From: Monarcha castaneiventris obscurior
Taxonomy: Eukaryota; Chordata; Aves; Passeriformes; Monarchidae
Reading direction: 5' to 3'
DNA length: 64,000 nt
Assembly: GCA_026261815.1 (NCBI GenBank)
Contig: JAMPIT010000583.1
Location: forward strand, 2,356,001-2,420,000
Shown: positions 51,915-63,462 of the stretch, piece after piece
Layout: every line of letters begins with the position of its first letter
Position numbering within the stretch: position 1 is the first letter of the stretch
The notes under the pieces: model-generated
Told to the model about the DNA's origin: nothing
The model's database searches: none
The model's input: the letters and a program-made list of their open reading frames with translations, nothing else
Position numbers and translations under genes: made by a program

Positions 51915-52153
51915 AACTGCACTGGGGCAGGTTTAGCTTGGACATTAGGAGGAATTTCTTCAATAGAAAGGGTGATTTAATATTAGCAGGGGCTGCCCAG
52001 GGAGCTTTGGAGCCCCCATCCCTGGAGGTGTCCAAGGAAGGGCTGGAGGTGGCACTCAGAGCTCTGGGCCGGGGACAAGGCGGGGACTGGGCACAGCTTG
52101 GACTCCATGGTCTCCAAGGTTTCCCTAATTGAAATAAATCTGTGATCCTGTAA
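51915..52153 (+). mobile_element. CR1 LINE 3' end
   Basis: Plus-strand CR1 fragment with the typical order GGTTTAGCTTGGACATTAGG, AATTTCTTCAATAGAAAGGG, GGGGCTGCCCAGGGAGCTTT and CCCCATCCCTGGAGGTGTCC. It ends in a decayed tail, CTGTGATCCTGTAAC. The minus-strand frame over 51793-52035 and the plus frame 51938-52132 are shadows. Confidence 0.93.
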
Positions 52154-53516
52154 CATAGCCAGGAGCCTGAAGACTGAAAATTTTGTCTCTCACATGCAAA
52201 CAGGATTTAGTCCTTAGAAGGGCTGAGTACACTGAGCTCCTGGAGACTTCAAATCACAAATAACTGAGGCCAGCCTTTTTTCTTCTTCTTCTCTTTTTTT
52301 TTTTCTTTTTTCTTTTGGTCTTTTATTTTTTTGTTGTTGTTGTTGGTTTGGGATTTTTTTTTTGTTTGTTTGTTTTGGGTTTGGTTTTTTTAATGCATAG
52401 TGCTGCTTTAGGCCTGTTTTCCCTCATTTTTGCCTGAATTCCACTTCTCTGCATTACTAATTGCCATACAACAACAAATAAGCTGTCAAACCACCCAATA
52501 CCACCTAAACCTGTTTCAAAACTTTCTTAAAGTGTGTGGAAAATATTTAAAGACTAAAAACCGTACTAACATTCTCTTCCTTTGAGTCTCCAATCCCCCA
52601 TAAACATCCTCAACCTCTGCTCCTCCCCATGTACCTCAGAACGTGTCCTCTGTTTCGAGCAGAAAATTATGTATGGGAAGGAAGTCTTGTGCAGCTGCAC
52701 AATATGATTCCCTTTTTTCCCTCATTCCCTTTCCACCAAATGTAGCTGGAAGTGTGTCCTAAAGGTACAAATGCATCAGGAAAAATAATTAGCTTGTGCT
52801 GTTCACAGGTGCTGGGTACAGCTACCTCCATGGAGGAGTTTTATTTCTGCCTAACGAAAGAAGGTGAAAGCACATCCCCAGCACAGGCATCCCCTCAGAG
52901 ACTGCCTCTGAATGCTGCATTATCAAATCTGTGTGGCACAGTGATCTTGGGGACACCAGTGACTTATAGCCACTGAGATGAAAGAATCTAATGTGACACT
53001 GCTCATTTCAGCACACCCAAAAATGCATTTTAGGAAGACTGGTAGGAAAAGGAGCACCTTGAAACATCATGTGAGAAATTAAATTCTCCTCTCCCAGCAG
53101 CATTAGGTAAATAATAATGAAAGCTGAATTACAAAGCAATTATTACTCCTAAAATGAAAAATACTAAGAAAAAGAAAAGTACAATGTCTGTTTAAAGTCC
53201 CAGGTGTTATAATTTGTCCTTATTGAAGTCAGACTGCTTTAATTTTTGTTAGCTGACAGCCTAACACAGCTTTAATGCTTGTAGTGCATTGAAGAAGATT
53301 TTTGCAACATGCACAAAAAGGCCATTCTATCCAGACTCCAGGCATGCTCACATCAACAGAACTGGCCTTATTCCAGAACAGGTTTTCAGTGCCTAATTGG
53401 AAATCTGTTAAAATTTATGAACAAAACATTTTACAGGACATCTGTATTTGGAAAGTGTTTTTCTCCAAGTTCTCCAGCTTTAACACAAGAGGTTCTTTTT
53501 ACTGCATGGCTTTATT
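52154..53516. other. Unique DNA with a long T-rich tract
   Basis: About 1.4 kb between two CR1 fragments. A pyrimidine/T-rich tract (52276-52396) is listed separately. No exon or RNA gene could be supported. Confidence 0.5.
52276..52396. repeat. T-rich/pyrimidine low-complexity tract
   Basis: About 120 nt. The left part is C/T only (CTTCTTCTTCTC then long T runs). The right part is T with G (TTGTTGTTGTTG, then TTTGTTTGTTTG). No stable repeat unit runs throughout. Confidence 0.9.
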
Positions 53517-53637
53517 TCATCAGAACCCCAGAGTGGTTGGAGTTGGAAGGACCTTACAGATCTTCTCATTCTAACCCCCTGCCATGGACTTCCACTGGAC
53601 CAGGTTGCTCAGAGACCCACCCAGCCTTTGACAACTC
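53517..53637 (-). mobile_element. CR1 LINE 3' terminal fragment
   Basis: Reverse complement of a CR1 3' end: GTTGGAGTTGGAAGGACC, TCTAACCCCCTGCCATGG, CAGGTTGCTCAGAGACCC and CACCCAGCCTTTGACAAC. Heavily 5'-truncated and moderately diverged. Confidence 0.9.
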
Positions 53638-56600
53638 AGTTTCCCACTTTTTATATAAGCTATTTATAATTTCACAACAAAAATATGAGTTGTAAAGGGT
53701 TTTTTATAAAGACTTTGCACAGAACAAGGATCCCCCACATGACACTGCAATGCACATCTATTCTGTTTATTGCTTCCAGCCCAGCCAAGGGGAGATTTTA
53801 TGAGAGGAAAGAAGGTGACAAACTGCCAGTGAAAGCCCAAGATAACCTTTTCAAGAATTCCTAAAAAAAACAATAAAAAAAACTTTTCAAGTAGATAGAA
53901 AGATGTCAAAGTTCATAATAGGTTTATCACAAAAGCCAGCTAAAAACAGGAAAACAAATTGCAGACAAAAGGAATCCCAAAGGAAACCTGAACTAAATCC
54001 CCTGTCCCATGGCTAAGCAGCTCCCTGTCCTCACCAGGTGACATTTCAGTTCTGTTTTAACTGTGAAAGGCAAAGGAGAAGTGAAATACACCTTAAATGG
54101 AACCTGTAACACCTAAGCCTCCTTGCAGCTTTTGGCTTCAACAACTAAAGAGCCAAAAGCATCAGCCAAGATCAGCATGGGTGCAGGCAGCAGCTCCTCC
54201 CGTGTGCAGGAGCACAGCATCTCTGACACTCTGCAGGCACCACTGGAAAAAACGAGGCGAATCTTTAGAGCCTCATCCTGCTGAGCCCCAAAAGCCTCAC
54301 AAAGCTTCTGTGGCCCAGCAGCTGCACAGGACGTTTATCTTATTGCAATGAGTCTCATGGGAGCGCATTTAATTTCAGTCCCTGAAGTTAACACCATTAG
54401 AAGATACATTTCCTTGATGATTAAAAATTAACCACAAAAGTATTTCAAAGCTTTTGAAATAACTCTGAACTAATGAAGGACTAATTGCTTCACTACATGT
54501 CTTCATATAATAATGTATAAAAAATTGGTGTCAACTGTCTTATGTCAACTCCTGCAACAGTTAATTACATGTTTGCCATCAGTCATCCACAGTCACAATT
54601 AAAAGAGGGGAATACTGTTATAATTAGTTTTCTGGTTTAGAGCAAGAGACAACTGAAGGAATTGCTAAAACTTGGTTGACTTCTTTTTGTTGCTAAGTTG
54701 ATACAATCATTAGCACCATTTTAGGAATCAGCTTCATGGGCAGCTGGCTGATGGGAATGAAATCTCTCAGCCTTGATTCACCTTTAGAAAACTCTGGGGG
54801 GTAGCAAATATAGGTCCAAAAATTCTCATTTGTTCCCTCCTATTTTTTGAAATACCATGAGCAACACCTAGTTATTTATCAGATTAAATACACTGAAATT
54901 TCTTGTGGGAAAAAGTCTAACACATGAAATTAGCAGGCAACCACAACTACTGTTATCATGGAAATGAAGACCAAGTAGGACTGGAGAGGAGGAACCTTCG
55001 TCCCCCCTGACTGATGGGGGAAAATCTGCATATGAGAAGTTTGAAATCAGATGTAACAACTGCCCATGGGCCATTTGAGCCCTACATCGTGAGCAAGTCC
55101 CATGGAAACAGCTCCACTGAATTCCCAGAATTTCTTACATAAATAATTAGCTTGATTTTTAAAAGCTGGTTTGTTTTCTTGGGTTTTGGCTTGTTTGTTT
55201 TTTTTTTTTTTTAACTAAGCATAAACACATTACAGCATCTCTATCTCAGAAGCTTCCCAAATACTAATAAGCAATTTCAAGGAAAAAATGAACTAGAACT
55301 GCTGCTCTCTGGCTCCAAACTAAAGTTACTGCTCCAACAAGGCTGGAGTCAAACCCAGCCGACATTAAACAGGTAAAGACAGACCCCAGGAGCTGTTCCA
55401 GAGCCAAGGGATATGGCTAGGCAATATCTTGGACTTTTAGGCATTTCCTCCCAACCTTCCAGAGAATGAAATCCTTACAACAAAATAGAACAAACATACA
55501 CAGAACAACAAAAATCACCACCACCACAATAAATGCATGCATATATAAAAAAATAGATGTTTATCTACAGAGCCAAACCTATTTTTCTTAGAAATATCTT
55601 ACTCTAAAATTGTTTCTGCGAGGAGACAGTGGGGACCAAAACTGGGGAGGGTACAGTTTTGAGATCAATGGAATTAGAAACTGGGTAGCAAAAAACTCTA
55701 CACACAATAATTTCTATATTTTTAAACACAACCATTTATGTTTATTTTCAATTCCCTAAAAGAGAGTACTGAAGTTTAAGGAAGACTGTGATTCCACACA
55801 GCAAGAGCATTTCATTGGCAAAGCTAACTCAGGAGTTTTTCATATCCCTCGAACAAACATTTCTGCCATTGGAATATAACTGCCACACAGAATGTCTGAA
55901 CTAAACCTAGGCAGTTACCTTTAAGGCAGTTTACCTTTACCTTATTTTAAAAAAATAAGAAGAAAAAAACAACAAACAAACAAACAAAAAGAAATCCACC
56001 TTCATGAGAGCATCCTCCCTCACCTCAAAGACCATCTGGAAAAATAAAATGAAAGAGAACAGAGGACACCTGGAACTCCACGAGCCTTGAGCACCTCGAT
56101 CCAGGCAGAATTTGAGATAAATAAACCAGGCAGGCTCCTGTCCCCACACCCTCGGCCTGAGCACAAACCCTTGCAGGGCTCCAGCACAGCCCTGACCCCT
56201 CTGCAGGACCAGCATGAGCTGGGCCACAGGCCAGGACAGCTCCTTCCTTCCCCTGTGCCAGGAGCTGCACACACAGCAGGGCAGCCCAGCTCAGCTCTGC
56301 AGGGCCACAACTAAACAAACCCCTTCCTAGCAGCTCTGAACACAGCCTGACACCCGGGGAGCTGAGCTGAGCACAACGAAACCCCACTGCAAACACGGGC
56401 ACCTCTCACTGCAGAAGGACTTTTTCCTCTTAGGAGTTTTACAGATTTGCTCCTCAGACGTCTGGAGAGTGAATCCTTTTTAACTGCCATGGAATCCCCT
56501 GGAATGAACTTGAAACATGATGGGCATGAAGAGGAGTAACAAACTGCCTCATGTGCAGTTGCCAGCAAGGATATGCACCGGCAGAACCGTGCTCTGTTCG

Positions 56601-58177
56601 TGCTTCCCTCATGGAGCTGCACTTGGGGCTCAGCCTGTCCTGGCTGGGCTGGGCTCAGGAAGGACAGCCCAGCCTGCTCTGAGAGAACACCTGAGTTATT
56701 GAAACCAGTTTTCACACTACCGGAACCCTCTCCCCAAGTTTACATGACAGAACTGCCCTCTACAGCGAGGACTTGAGTCTCTCTGGTGCAGCAGTGGGAA
56801 CCCCTCCATCCCTGCACACACAGCCCCAGTCACCTCAACAGATAAGGGGATAAACATTAGCAAGCAGAGCCTGTCTCAGATTTTAACCTATCTCCATTTT
56901 AAATCAAAAGAAAGCAACTTTATTGCCCTTGGCACATAAGGAACCTTGTGGGTTTCACTGGACTGCAAGAGAGCCAGATCCTTCTAACACGATGTCATTT
57001 CACCACCACCTGAAGCACACAAGCTGCTCAGATGCCACTTTTTGATGATAATGAATTTGAAACTTTCAAAAAGGCTAAAAAAAATCATCAGAGGGTGGGG
57101 AATGCCAGAATCAGACAAGGGGAAATCCCTGGTGTAAGCAACTGAACACACGACAGCTTTAGACACTTGCATCCCTCAATCCACTCGTGGTCATTGTCTA
57201 ACATAGTCGTGTTGAAGTAAGGCTTGAAAATCAGAAACATAATTAGAAAAGCTGTTTAAAGTGTTCTCAACCTTTCCTCATGTTTTAAAGAGCTTCTCTG
57301 AAGAAAAGAGTTTAAAAAATCATGAAGAAGCTTTAAACACTAAACATTGTCTCTATTTAGAGCTACAAATTATTCATTTTACCTTCAAAACTGTACATTC
57401 ATTGTGAGGATGCAGTACATAAATCACTACGAAATATGCTCTTTCTCTGCAAGGTTGAAATTCAGTAATTTGAATTGCTTTTACAAAGATATAACTGTTT
57501 CTGTTAGTAGGGCCGTGAAGAAAATGCCATTTTAAAATTTGTGTGTAAAAATCTACAGCCCTGGATGGGTTTTGTCCCTGTCACGGAGCACTGGGGGTGT
57601 TAATTCCCCAAGGGAGCAGGAGCAATCCTGCTTTTGGTTCTGCTGTTGAGAATGGGACAGTCCAGAGGGGAATTTCACATATAATACATTGATGACAATT
57701 CTCTGCCAGAAGGATCTAAACAGAAGAAACTTCTTGGATAAAAACTTCTGATGGCTGATGTTGCAACACTGAAGTTGAGGAGAGTTTTGACATCTTCATT
57801 TATGAACCCAAAGTCATTGGGTTCTTGGTTGTCTCTCCCTTTTTTGTACTATTTTTTTTTAGCATGCTAGTCACAGAAGTTGTGCCAACAAGAACTGCCA
57901 AAAAAGTGTGCTGAACCAGTACCGGCTCGACAGAGAGCCCTGGAAACTGCAGATATATTGATCAAAATGGAGTTTATAAGCTGAGAATGTATAACTGAGG
58001 GAGGGGAGAACAGAAAAACGAACGTCTTTGCTCACTGCTCAACAAGTTAAGAACCTCGTGGCACCACAGCCAAAATGTCAGAGACCAATCAATCTTTATT
58101 TTAAAAACAAGGCATTCTTTTGCTCTCTTTATAAAACTGAACAGATGTCAATAGCTTATGCCTTCGAGTTTAAAAGT
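53638..58177. other. Non-repetitive DNA, no gene recognised
   Basis: About 4.5 kb. Contains a T-rich run near 55198-55214, an ACAA/CAAA tract at 55967-55990, and a GC-richer block at 56090-56400. That block supports overlapping frames of up to 125-134 codons, none recognisable. The regulatory candidate at 54310-54730 is listed separately. Confidence 0.5.
54310..54730. promoter_or_regulatory. Candidate conserved noncoding element (weak)
   Basis: Even, motif-rich sequence without repeats: CATGGGAGCGCATTTAATTT, CAACAGTTAATTACATG, TGTTATAATTAGTTTTC and TGCTAAGTTGATACAATC. No frame of note. Inferred from composition only. Confidence 0.24.
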
Positions 58178-58182
58178 CAAAT
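58178..58182. repeat. Target-site duplication CAAAT, left copy
   Basis: CAAAT lies immediately before the TG that opens the LTR. An identical CAAAT follows the closing CA at 58799. Five base pairs is a common duplication size for ERVL-type integrations. Confidence 0.85.
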
Positions 58183-58799
58183 TGTGCCGGTTTGGCCAAA
58201 ATCTAGCAATATATCCTGTGGGAGGAAACCAAATTACAACTGCCCTTCCCCCCACCAGGTTCAGGGAAAAAAATCCCTCGAAGGAAAGTGAAAGAGATAA
58301 AACCTATGTATTAACAAACACACAGGAAAAGGATAATAATGCTAAATAGTAAAATCCCTCACTATAGTGAGAAAACTGGGGAAGAAAGTAGAGTCCTCTC
58401 GTAGGTGTGGTCCCTCCTTCTCAGAGCTGCCGTGGGGGGTGGCCTTAGGCCCCATCCGGGCCTGAAGAAAAGTTCTCCTGATGTGTTCTGATGTTGTTGA
58501 AACAGTCCAGAAGAGAAAAAAAGGAAAAATAACCAATGTCCCGGGAACCATGCTGGAGGAAAAGGGGAAAAAACCTGAAAACCTGGCTGAAGAGACAGGC
58601 AAGGGTGCTCCCTCCGTGCTCCCGCAACCGGGAAGAACGCAGAGCAGTCTCTATCTCTGTGTCCTTGGGAACTTGCTTTGAAAAGTTCGTTTGGGCTTTT
58701 TTTTTTCCTCCCCTCTCAAGCTCAGTTTAAAGGCACAAAATTAATTTTTTGGCATAGAGCCGTGATAGGGGATACACATCATAGAGTCACCCCAAGACA
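58183..58799 (+). mobile_element. Solo LTR of an endogenous retrovirus, probably ERVL type (617 bp)
   Basis: The element opens TGTGCCGGTTTGGCC, closes CACCCCAAGACA, and is flanked by perfect CAAAT duplications. It thus has canonical TG...CA ends and no internal retroviral sequence: a solo LTR left by recombination between the two LTRs of a provirus. The opening resembles the TGT..GGTTT starts of avian ERVL LTRs I know, which also sets the plus orientation. With 5-bp duplications this favours ERVL, but I cannot name the family. The overlapping frames at 58342-58730 are shadows. Nothing indicates that it now drives a gene. Confidence 0.88.
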
Positions 58800-58804
58800 C
58801 AAAT
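58800..58804. repeat. Target-site duplication CAAAT, right copy
   Basis: Exact repeat of 58178-58182, directly after the LTR's terminal CA. Confidence 0.85.
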
Positions 58805-60639
58805 ACAGCAGATTTAAAAAATGAAATAAACACAACTCAAATGTCCCTGTGGTTGGGGCAGCAGCAGGTACAGGGAAGCTCTGAGTTCCGAGGCTCTGGG
58901 GGATTTTCAGCGCTGTGCCATCCACTGCTGCTCAGAGCCAGGGCTGCTTGATGGAAGTGGAATGGTTTCCAGTGCCTCCCAGTGCCAGTGCATCCACAAC
59001 TGCTGCTGTGGGAAAGCCAAATGATGAGAAGAATGAAAATAAAAGCTTCTACTATGTAGCCTGTGCAATAAACCATGTTAAACTGACATCCAGCATTTCC
59101 ACCAGCAAAGCTTCCTTGGATTGCAGTGCCTTACTCCATCCACTCGTATTCAGTAACTTGAATTTTACTATCTCTGAATGAAGAAAGAGAGAAACATATA
59201 CACACAGAGAGATTTAATAAATTAAGCTAGAAACATCCCCCAAAACAATGCAATTCACAGATGTGGGAAGGAAAAAAGAGGAGAAAACACATGAATCATT
59301 TAATATCATGTATGAGAACAATGAGATGGAGTTGTGTAAAAACAGATCTAAGATGGATCATTCAACTACCCAGCTTAAAAATCCTAATAGTCAATAATTA
59401 CAATAGTTGTCCCAACTTGCTCTTCTTTTAATTAGCAAGTCCTTTCAAGTAAACATCACCAAACAGGCAACAGAATTTCCTGTGTGTTTCCTCTGAGAAG
59501 TTTCAAAGATCTGTTTATTGCTAAAGAGCAATTTGGTGACTAGAGATCAAAATATACAATAAAATTAAAAATTGTGATTCGGTAAAACACAAATATTCAC
59601 CATCTTAAATGTCATCTTTCCCCCACCAAAAAAGCAGAAACCCCTTAAAAAACCAAGCCTGCACTATATTTTGTGTTTATTTACATACCTGACTGCATCT
59701 GCTGTCACAGTTTTGGGATTTTTTTCCCCAAGAAACATCTGCTTCCTGATATTTGGAATTATCATCTACAAGTAAAAGTCATTGGTGTCAAGGCATAGAA
59801 TGTCAAAAAGCTGCTGCAAATATTAAATGCTAATATTCAAGTCCTCCTATCAAAACTACAATCTCATCAGTAAATATATCATTTGAGTTCTACCAGTCCA
59901 GTCCTGCTCCTCTCTGCAGATGAGGATTTACTGGGCAAATCCATGTCCTAGCAAATTCATTAAGGATTTGGAGGTTGATTGCAGTGGAAACAAGGGGCCA
60001 TAGTTTCTTTACTCCAGTTTTACTGGTATTCTTTGCATACACAAGATCTGGCCTGTATTCCAAATTTCCAGCTTCTCCAGTTCTCAGGACAGTTCATTCA
60101 AGGTAAATGAACCCAGTGCCACACATTTTACCAGCTTTTGGCTTGATCCTCGGAAATGAGATGCTCAGTTCCTTAAGGGAACAAGGTTTCTTTTGCACCA
60201 TAATTTAAAGAGCTGCAGGGCCCTGCTGTGAGCTCAGCCATCTATGTGCCCACAGTGGGGTCCTGGCACTTCCTGCAGCAGGAAAACAACCCCAAAACCA
60301 GCTCACAACTGCAGCTCTGCATTATTCCCCATTCCAGTAATTAAACCTCATCCTGCCCCTTAATAAATAAAGAACTGCAGAGAACTTTAATATGAAATTA
60401 AAAAGTAAAGTTAACGCTACCTTAAGGGACATTTCCTCATTACATTTAAGGTTACTGTGAGACCAGACATGGATGGCACCAGGACAGTCCCAGTTTATTT
60501 GACTAACAAATTCTCCTTCTAACAGCAAGGCATATTTGCTTCCAGCAGAGACACATTTAAGTAAGTCTTGACGTGACGCAGTTGTTGCCCTCAGGTGCAA
60601 TTCCTTAACCTTTATGAACTGCAGGATGGGAAGCTAGAT

Positions 60640-61060
60640 TGCTATTCTGCAATTAAAATAATTGTAAAATAGTGCGTGTGCATGAAGAAGCGGCTCAAGG
60701 TTACAAGGGCAAGCTAAGATTTTTCTAATTCTTAACCTTTAAGACCTAACTTTCAAAAAACTTGTAAGGCTGCAAAGCGGTTTTTTAACCTTGATAATAT
60801 GAAGAAAAAAGATTTTTCCTAATACGTATTTAGAGTTGGCAAAATACCTATATCCAAGCTTATCTCCTACAGCGCTGATTAGAGACGAGGTGCTGTACAT
60901 TATTTGAATGCTGCTGTATGCTGTAGATAAGTGTTGGCAAAATGAGCAGATCACAGCTCCAAGTCCCAGATGAATTTTGAGATGAGGTCTCTGGAGCACA
61001 ATGCCCAAAAGAACCCGGGACATATCGTGTTGACAAGTGTCAGACATTGATTCATGCACC
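60640..61060. promoter_or_regulatory. Candidate conserved noncoding element (weak)
   Basis: Keeps scattered CpGs in AT-rich surroundings (ATAGTGCGTGTGCATG, GAAGCGGCTCAAGG, CTACAGCGCTGATTAGAG then ACGAGG) and has homeodomain-like words (GCAATTAAAATAATTG). No repeat is recognised. A 135-codon minus frame overlaps it but is not recognisable. Confidence 0.25.
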
Positions 61061-62069
61061 AGGGCTGGTGTTAGAAGGGCACAACACCCAGCGAGCTGCT
61101 GCCTCATTTCCAAACTTTGGCTTTCCAGAACTTCTGCTTCTTCCAACTATTTGAAACCCTCGCCAATGAGTGAAAAGGAGATGCTTTGAGCCTGGCAAGA
61201 GGCAGCAGCAATGAGGACAAGCTGTGACTCCTGTTCTGTGGGGACAGACAGTGACATAGGGAGCTGCTTTTCCCCGCTGAATTCCCACTCACAGGCGATA
61301 CCTGGGGAATGGCAAAGAAGCTGCTCCTTGTGCTCCTGCACAGATGGACAGGAGAGAAGCACCATGGACATCCCATACAGCTGAGGTAGGGGTTAAACGG
61401 GGCCAAGAAGAGGGTGTGTGGTATTACTCCCTCCCAGTAAGGGGCAATAGCAGGGTTTTAATTCTCCAGCTGAAATAGCTGAGTGAGGTTGAACATTCAA
61501 GAGCAGAGCTACCAGGCAGTGCCTGGGCTCACGCTCTCCTTGGCCACACATTCCCACCTCCCTCACTGGGGCTGTGCTGGGGCAAACAGCACATGCAGAC
61601 ATTCAGGATAAGAATGATCCAGCAGAAAACAACCCATCAGCAAAACAAAACCAGTCCCTGATTTGTACAACACTAATTCCACTACCAACAAGAGCAGAAG
61701 GCAGTGACAGTGTGAGAAAGAAGGGAGAGCAGGGCCGTGGCTCTGGAGCCAGAAATTCCATCAGGAGTTATGTGTCTCAGAGGATCTGGTAATCCTGTCT
61801 GGAATCATTACATTTCAATAGTATTCCTTAAAGAATGCAACTTTGATGGGTGTTTCTCATGATCACCCAGGACCAAATTCCTGATTGGAAGTTTGCTTTC
61901 ACCTGTGCTTTTAGATCACACATGGTCTAAATTCTTATATTCAAACCTAAATATCCCAGAACAGTCAGACACCAGACACACCATCTGAAACAAAATCTGT
62001 GTAGGAGACCTTTCCCACCTGTGCCTGCTTAACATCAAGAAATGTAATATTTTTGTAAAAGGTTTTGAG

Positions 62070-62133
62070 ATTATATATACGTATGTAAATAATATATATA
62101 TAAAAATATATAAATATATTTATAGATATATAT
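62070..62133. repeat. AT-alternating low-complexity tract
   Basis: Interrupted (TA)n with one CGTATG interruption. Able to form hairpins. No gene context. Confidence 0.93.
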
Positions 62134-62639
62134 CACTGCATAAACCATAGAGAAGTTTTCCTAGAGATGTGGAAGTTAAAGCAATTTCTTAATTCCCCTC
62201 TCAGACATAATTTTTGGAAGTACCCTCTGTTTTGGCAGTTCTGATCTTGATTGGGGTGTCTGCTGGCAGTCCTTGAGCAGGTCACTCCAGGATTAGTGCT
62301 GGGATTTACAGCAGTGCAAACAAACAGGGCCAGGGGCTGCTCTCCCTTCCCTCCCCATGCAAATAGAGATAAGGGCACAGGCACTCCTCATTCCACGGCA
62401 CAACCCCGGTGAGTCTGTTCAAGGCAAAACTGCCTTCAGCTGCCACAAATCCAGTCTGAGTCTGGCTTTACGGGGCTTTTCACTGCTGCAGCTGTCAAAT
62501 CAGTGACAGTTCAGTGTGGCTTGTGGATGTGCTCTCCCAGAAAAGCGTGAGCACGGCGGGGCCCATCTGGTCTGATCTCTGCTCCTCACACTGCTCGGAA
62601 CTGACACTCTGGATGTGTTTCCTTCCAACACTTCAGGGG

Positions 62640-62790
62640 AGCGAGAACTCCGCAGTGGGTCTGAGAGGTTCAAGATAAGTTCATTAAGCCAATTTGTTAA
62701 TCATCTCCATGAACTGTGCTCTCATTTCTTTCGAGGATTTGTGTAATAGATTTTATAAAACCTTAATGAAAATCTAATTACAGCCAAAAG
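62640..62790. promoter_or_regulatory. Candidate conserved noncoding element (weak)
   Basis: Contains TTCATTAAGCCAATTTG, GTTAATCATCTCC and AATGAAAATCTAATTACAGC, with a retained CpG in TTTCGAGG. No repeat or frame of note. Inferred from motifs only. Confidence 0.25.
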
Positions 62791-62805
62791 TCTTGCAAAG
62801 ATTTC

Positions 62806-62856
62806 ATTTTTTTTTTTTTCCTTCCTTCTCCTCCTCCTATTTTTTCCTCCCTTTTA
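62806..62856. repeat. Pyrimidine tract
   Basis: A T14 run followed by CCTTCC, CTCCTCCTCC and TTTTTTCC units, almost purely C and T. Confidence 0.9.
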
Positions 62857-63362
62857 ATTATGAATTGGAGGAATGGACAAAAAGGGACAGTAAAGGACGG
62901 GACAGTAACAAAGAACACTGCAGATTAAGCTTCCAACTTTTAGCATTTTTCTTTCATATGCATGGGCATCCACAGCAGCAAAGTTGATAAAATTCATGCT
63001 GTTTCTCTGCACTGATACTGCACTGCAGGAATGGCTGTGATGGGAGATACTCACACAAGAGTATCTTGTGCACCAGACCCTCACAGCTCTTCTTCCAACA
63101 GGTCAATGTTCCACTCAATGAACTCAATGAATAAATAAAAATGTCACTTTTCAAAGATGCATTTCAAGGACGCCTCTCAACAGCTCGCTCTGGCCTCAAC
63201 AGCTGAGGATCAGTACCTTTCAAAACCCTCTTAGTCATTGCCGCTTTCCTCCAGCCCCAAACTCTGCACCAGGTTTTAGGGTGGATATCTAAGCATGAAA
63301 ACACAGCCTGGGGACCCCAAACTCACTGCTGTGGGATACACATCATATAAATAATCAAACTG

Positions 63363-63462
63363 GGCACCCTGGGACAGTGGAAGGTGTCCCTGCCCATGGC
63401 AGAGGCTGGAAACAAGAAGAGTTTAAGATCCCTCCCAACACAAACCATTCAGTGATTCTCTT
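63363..63462 (+). mobile_element. CR1 LINE 3' terminal fragment
   Basis: About 100 bp of plus-strand CR1 tail: GGGACAGTGGAAGGTGTCCC, TGCCCATGGCAGAGGCTGG, TTTAAGATCCCTCCCAACAC and CAAACCATTCAGTGATTCTC. It shares the GTGGAAGGTGTCCCTGCCC segment with the fragment at 28321-28653. Confidence 0.93.

Larger units (their letters stand above)
58805..63361. other. Non-repetitive DNA, no gene recognised
   Basis: About 4.6 kb. It has an AT-alternating tract (62070-62133), a pyrimidine tract (62806-62856) and two regulatory candidates. Minus-strand frames of up to 135 codons (60739-61146) resemble nothing known. The former lies over candidate-enhancer sequence rather than an exon, as far as I can judge. 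Confidence 0.5.

Noticed and set aside
56025..56715. Overlapping 111- to 134-codon minus frames in a GC-richer block
   Set aside because: Several frames are open at once with no recognisable domain, as expected from base composition.
63330..63355. GGGATACACATCATATAA resembles the end of the solo LTR (GGGGATACACATCATAGAG)
   Set aside because: The match is only about 14 bp and the flanks are unrelated, so it is probably chance or a trace too short to call.
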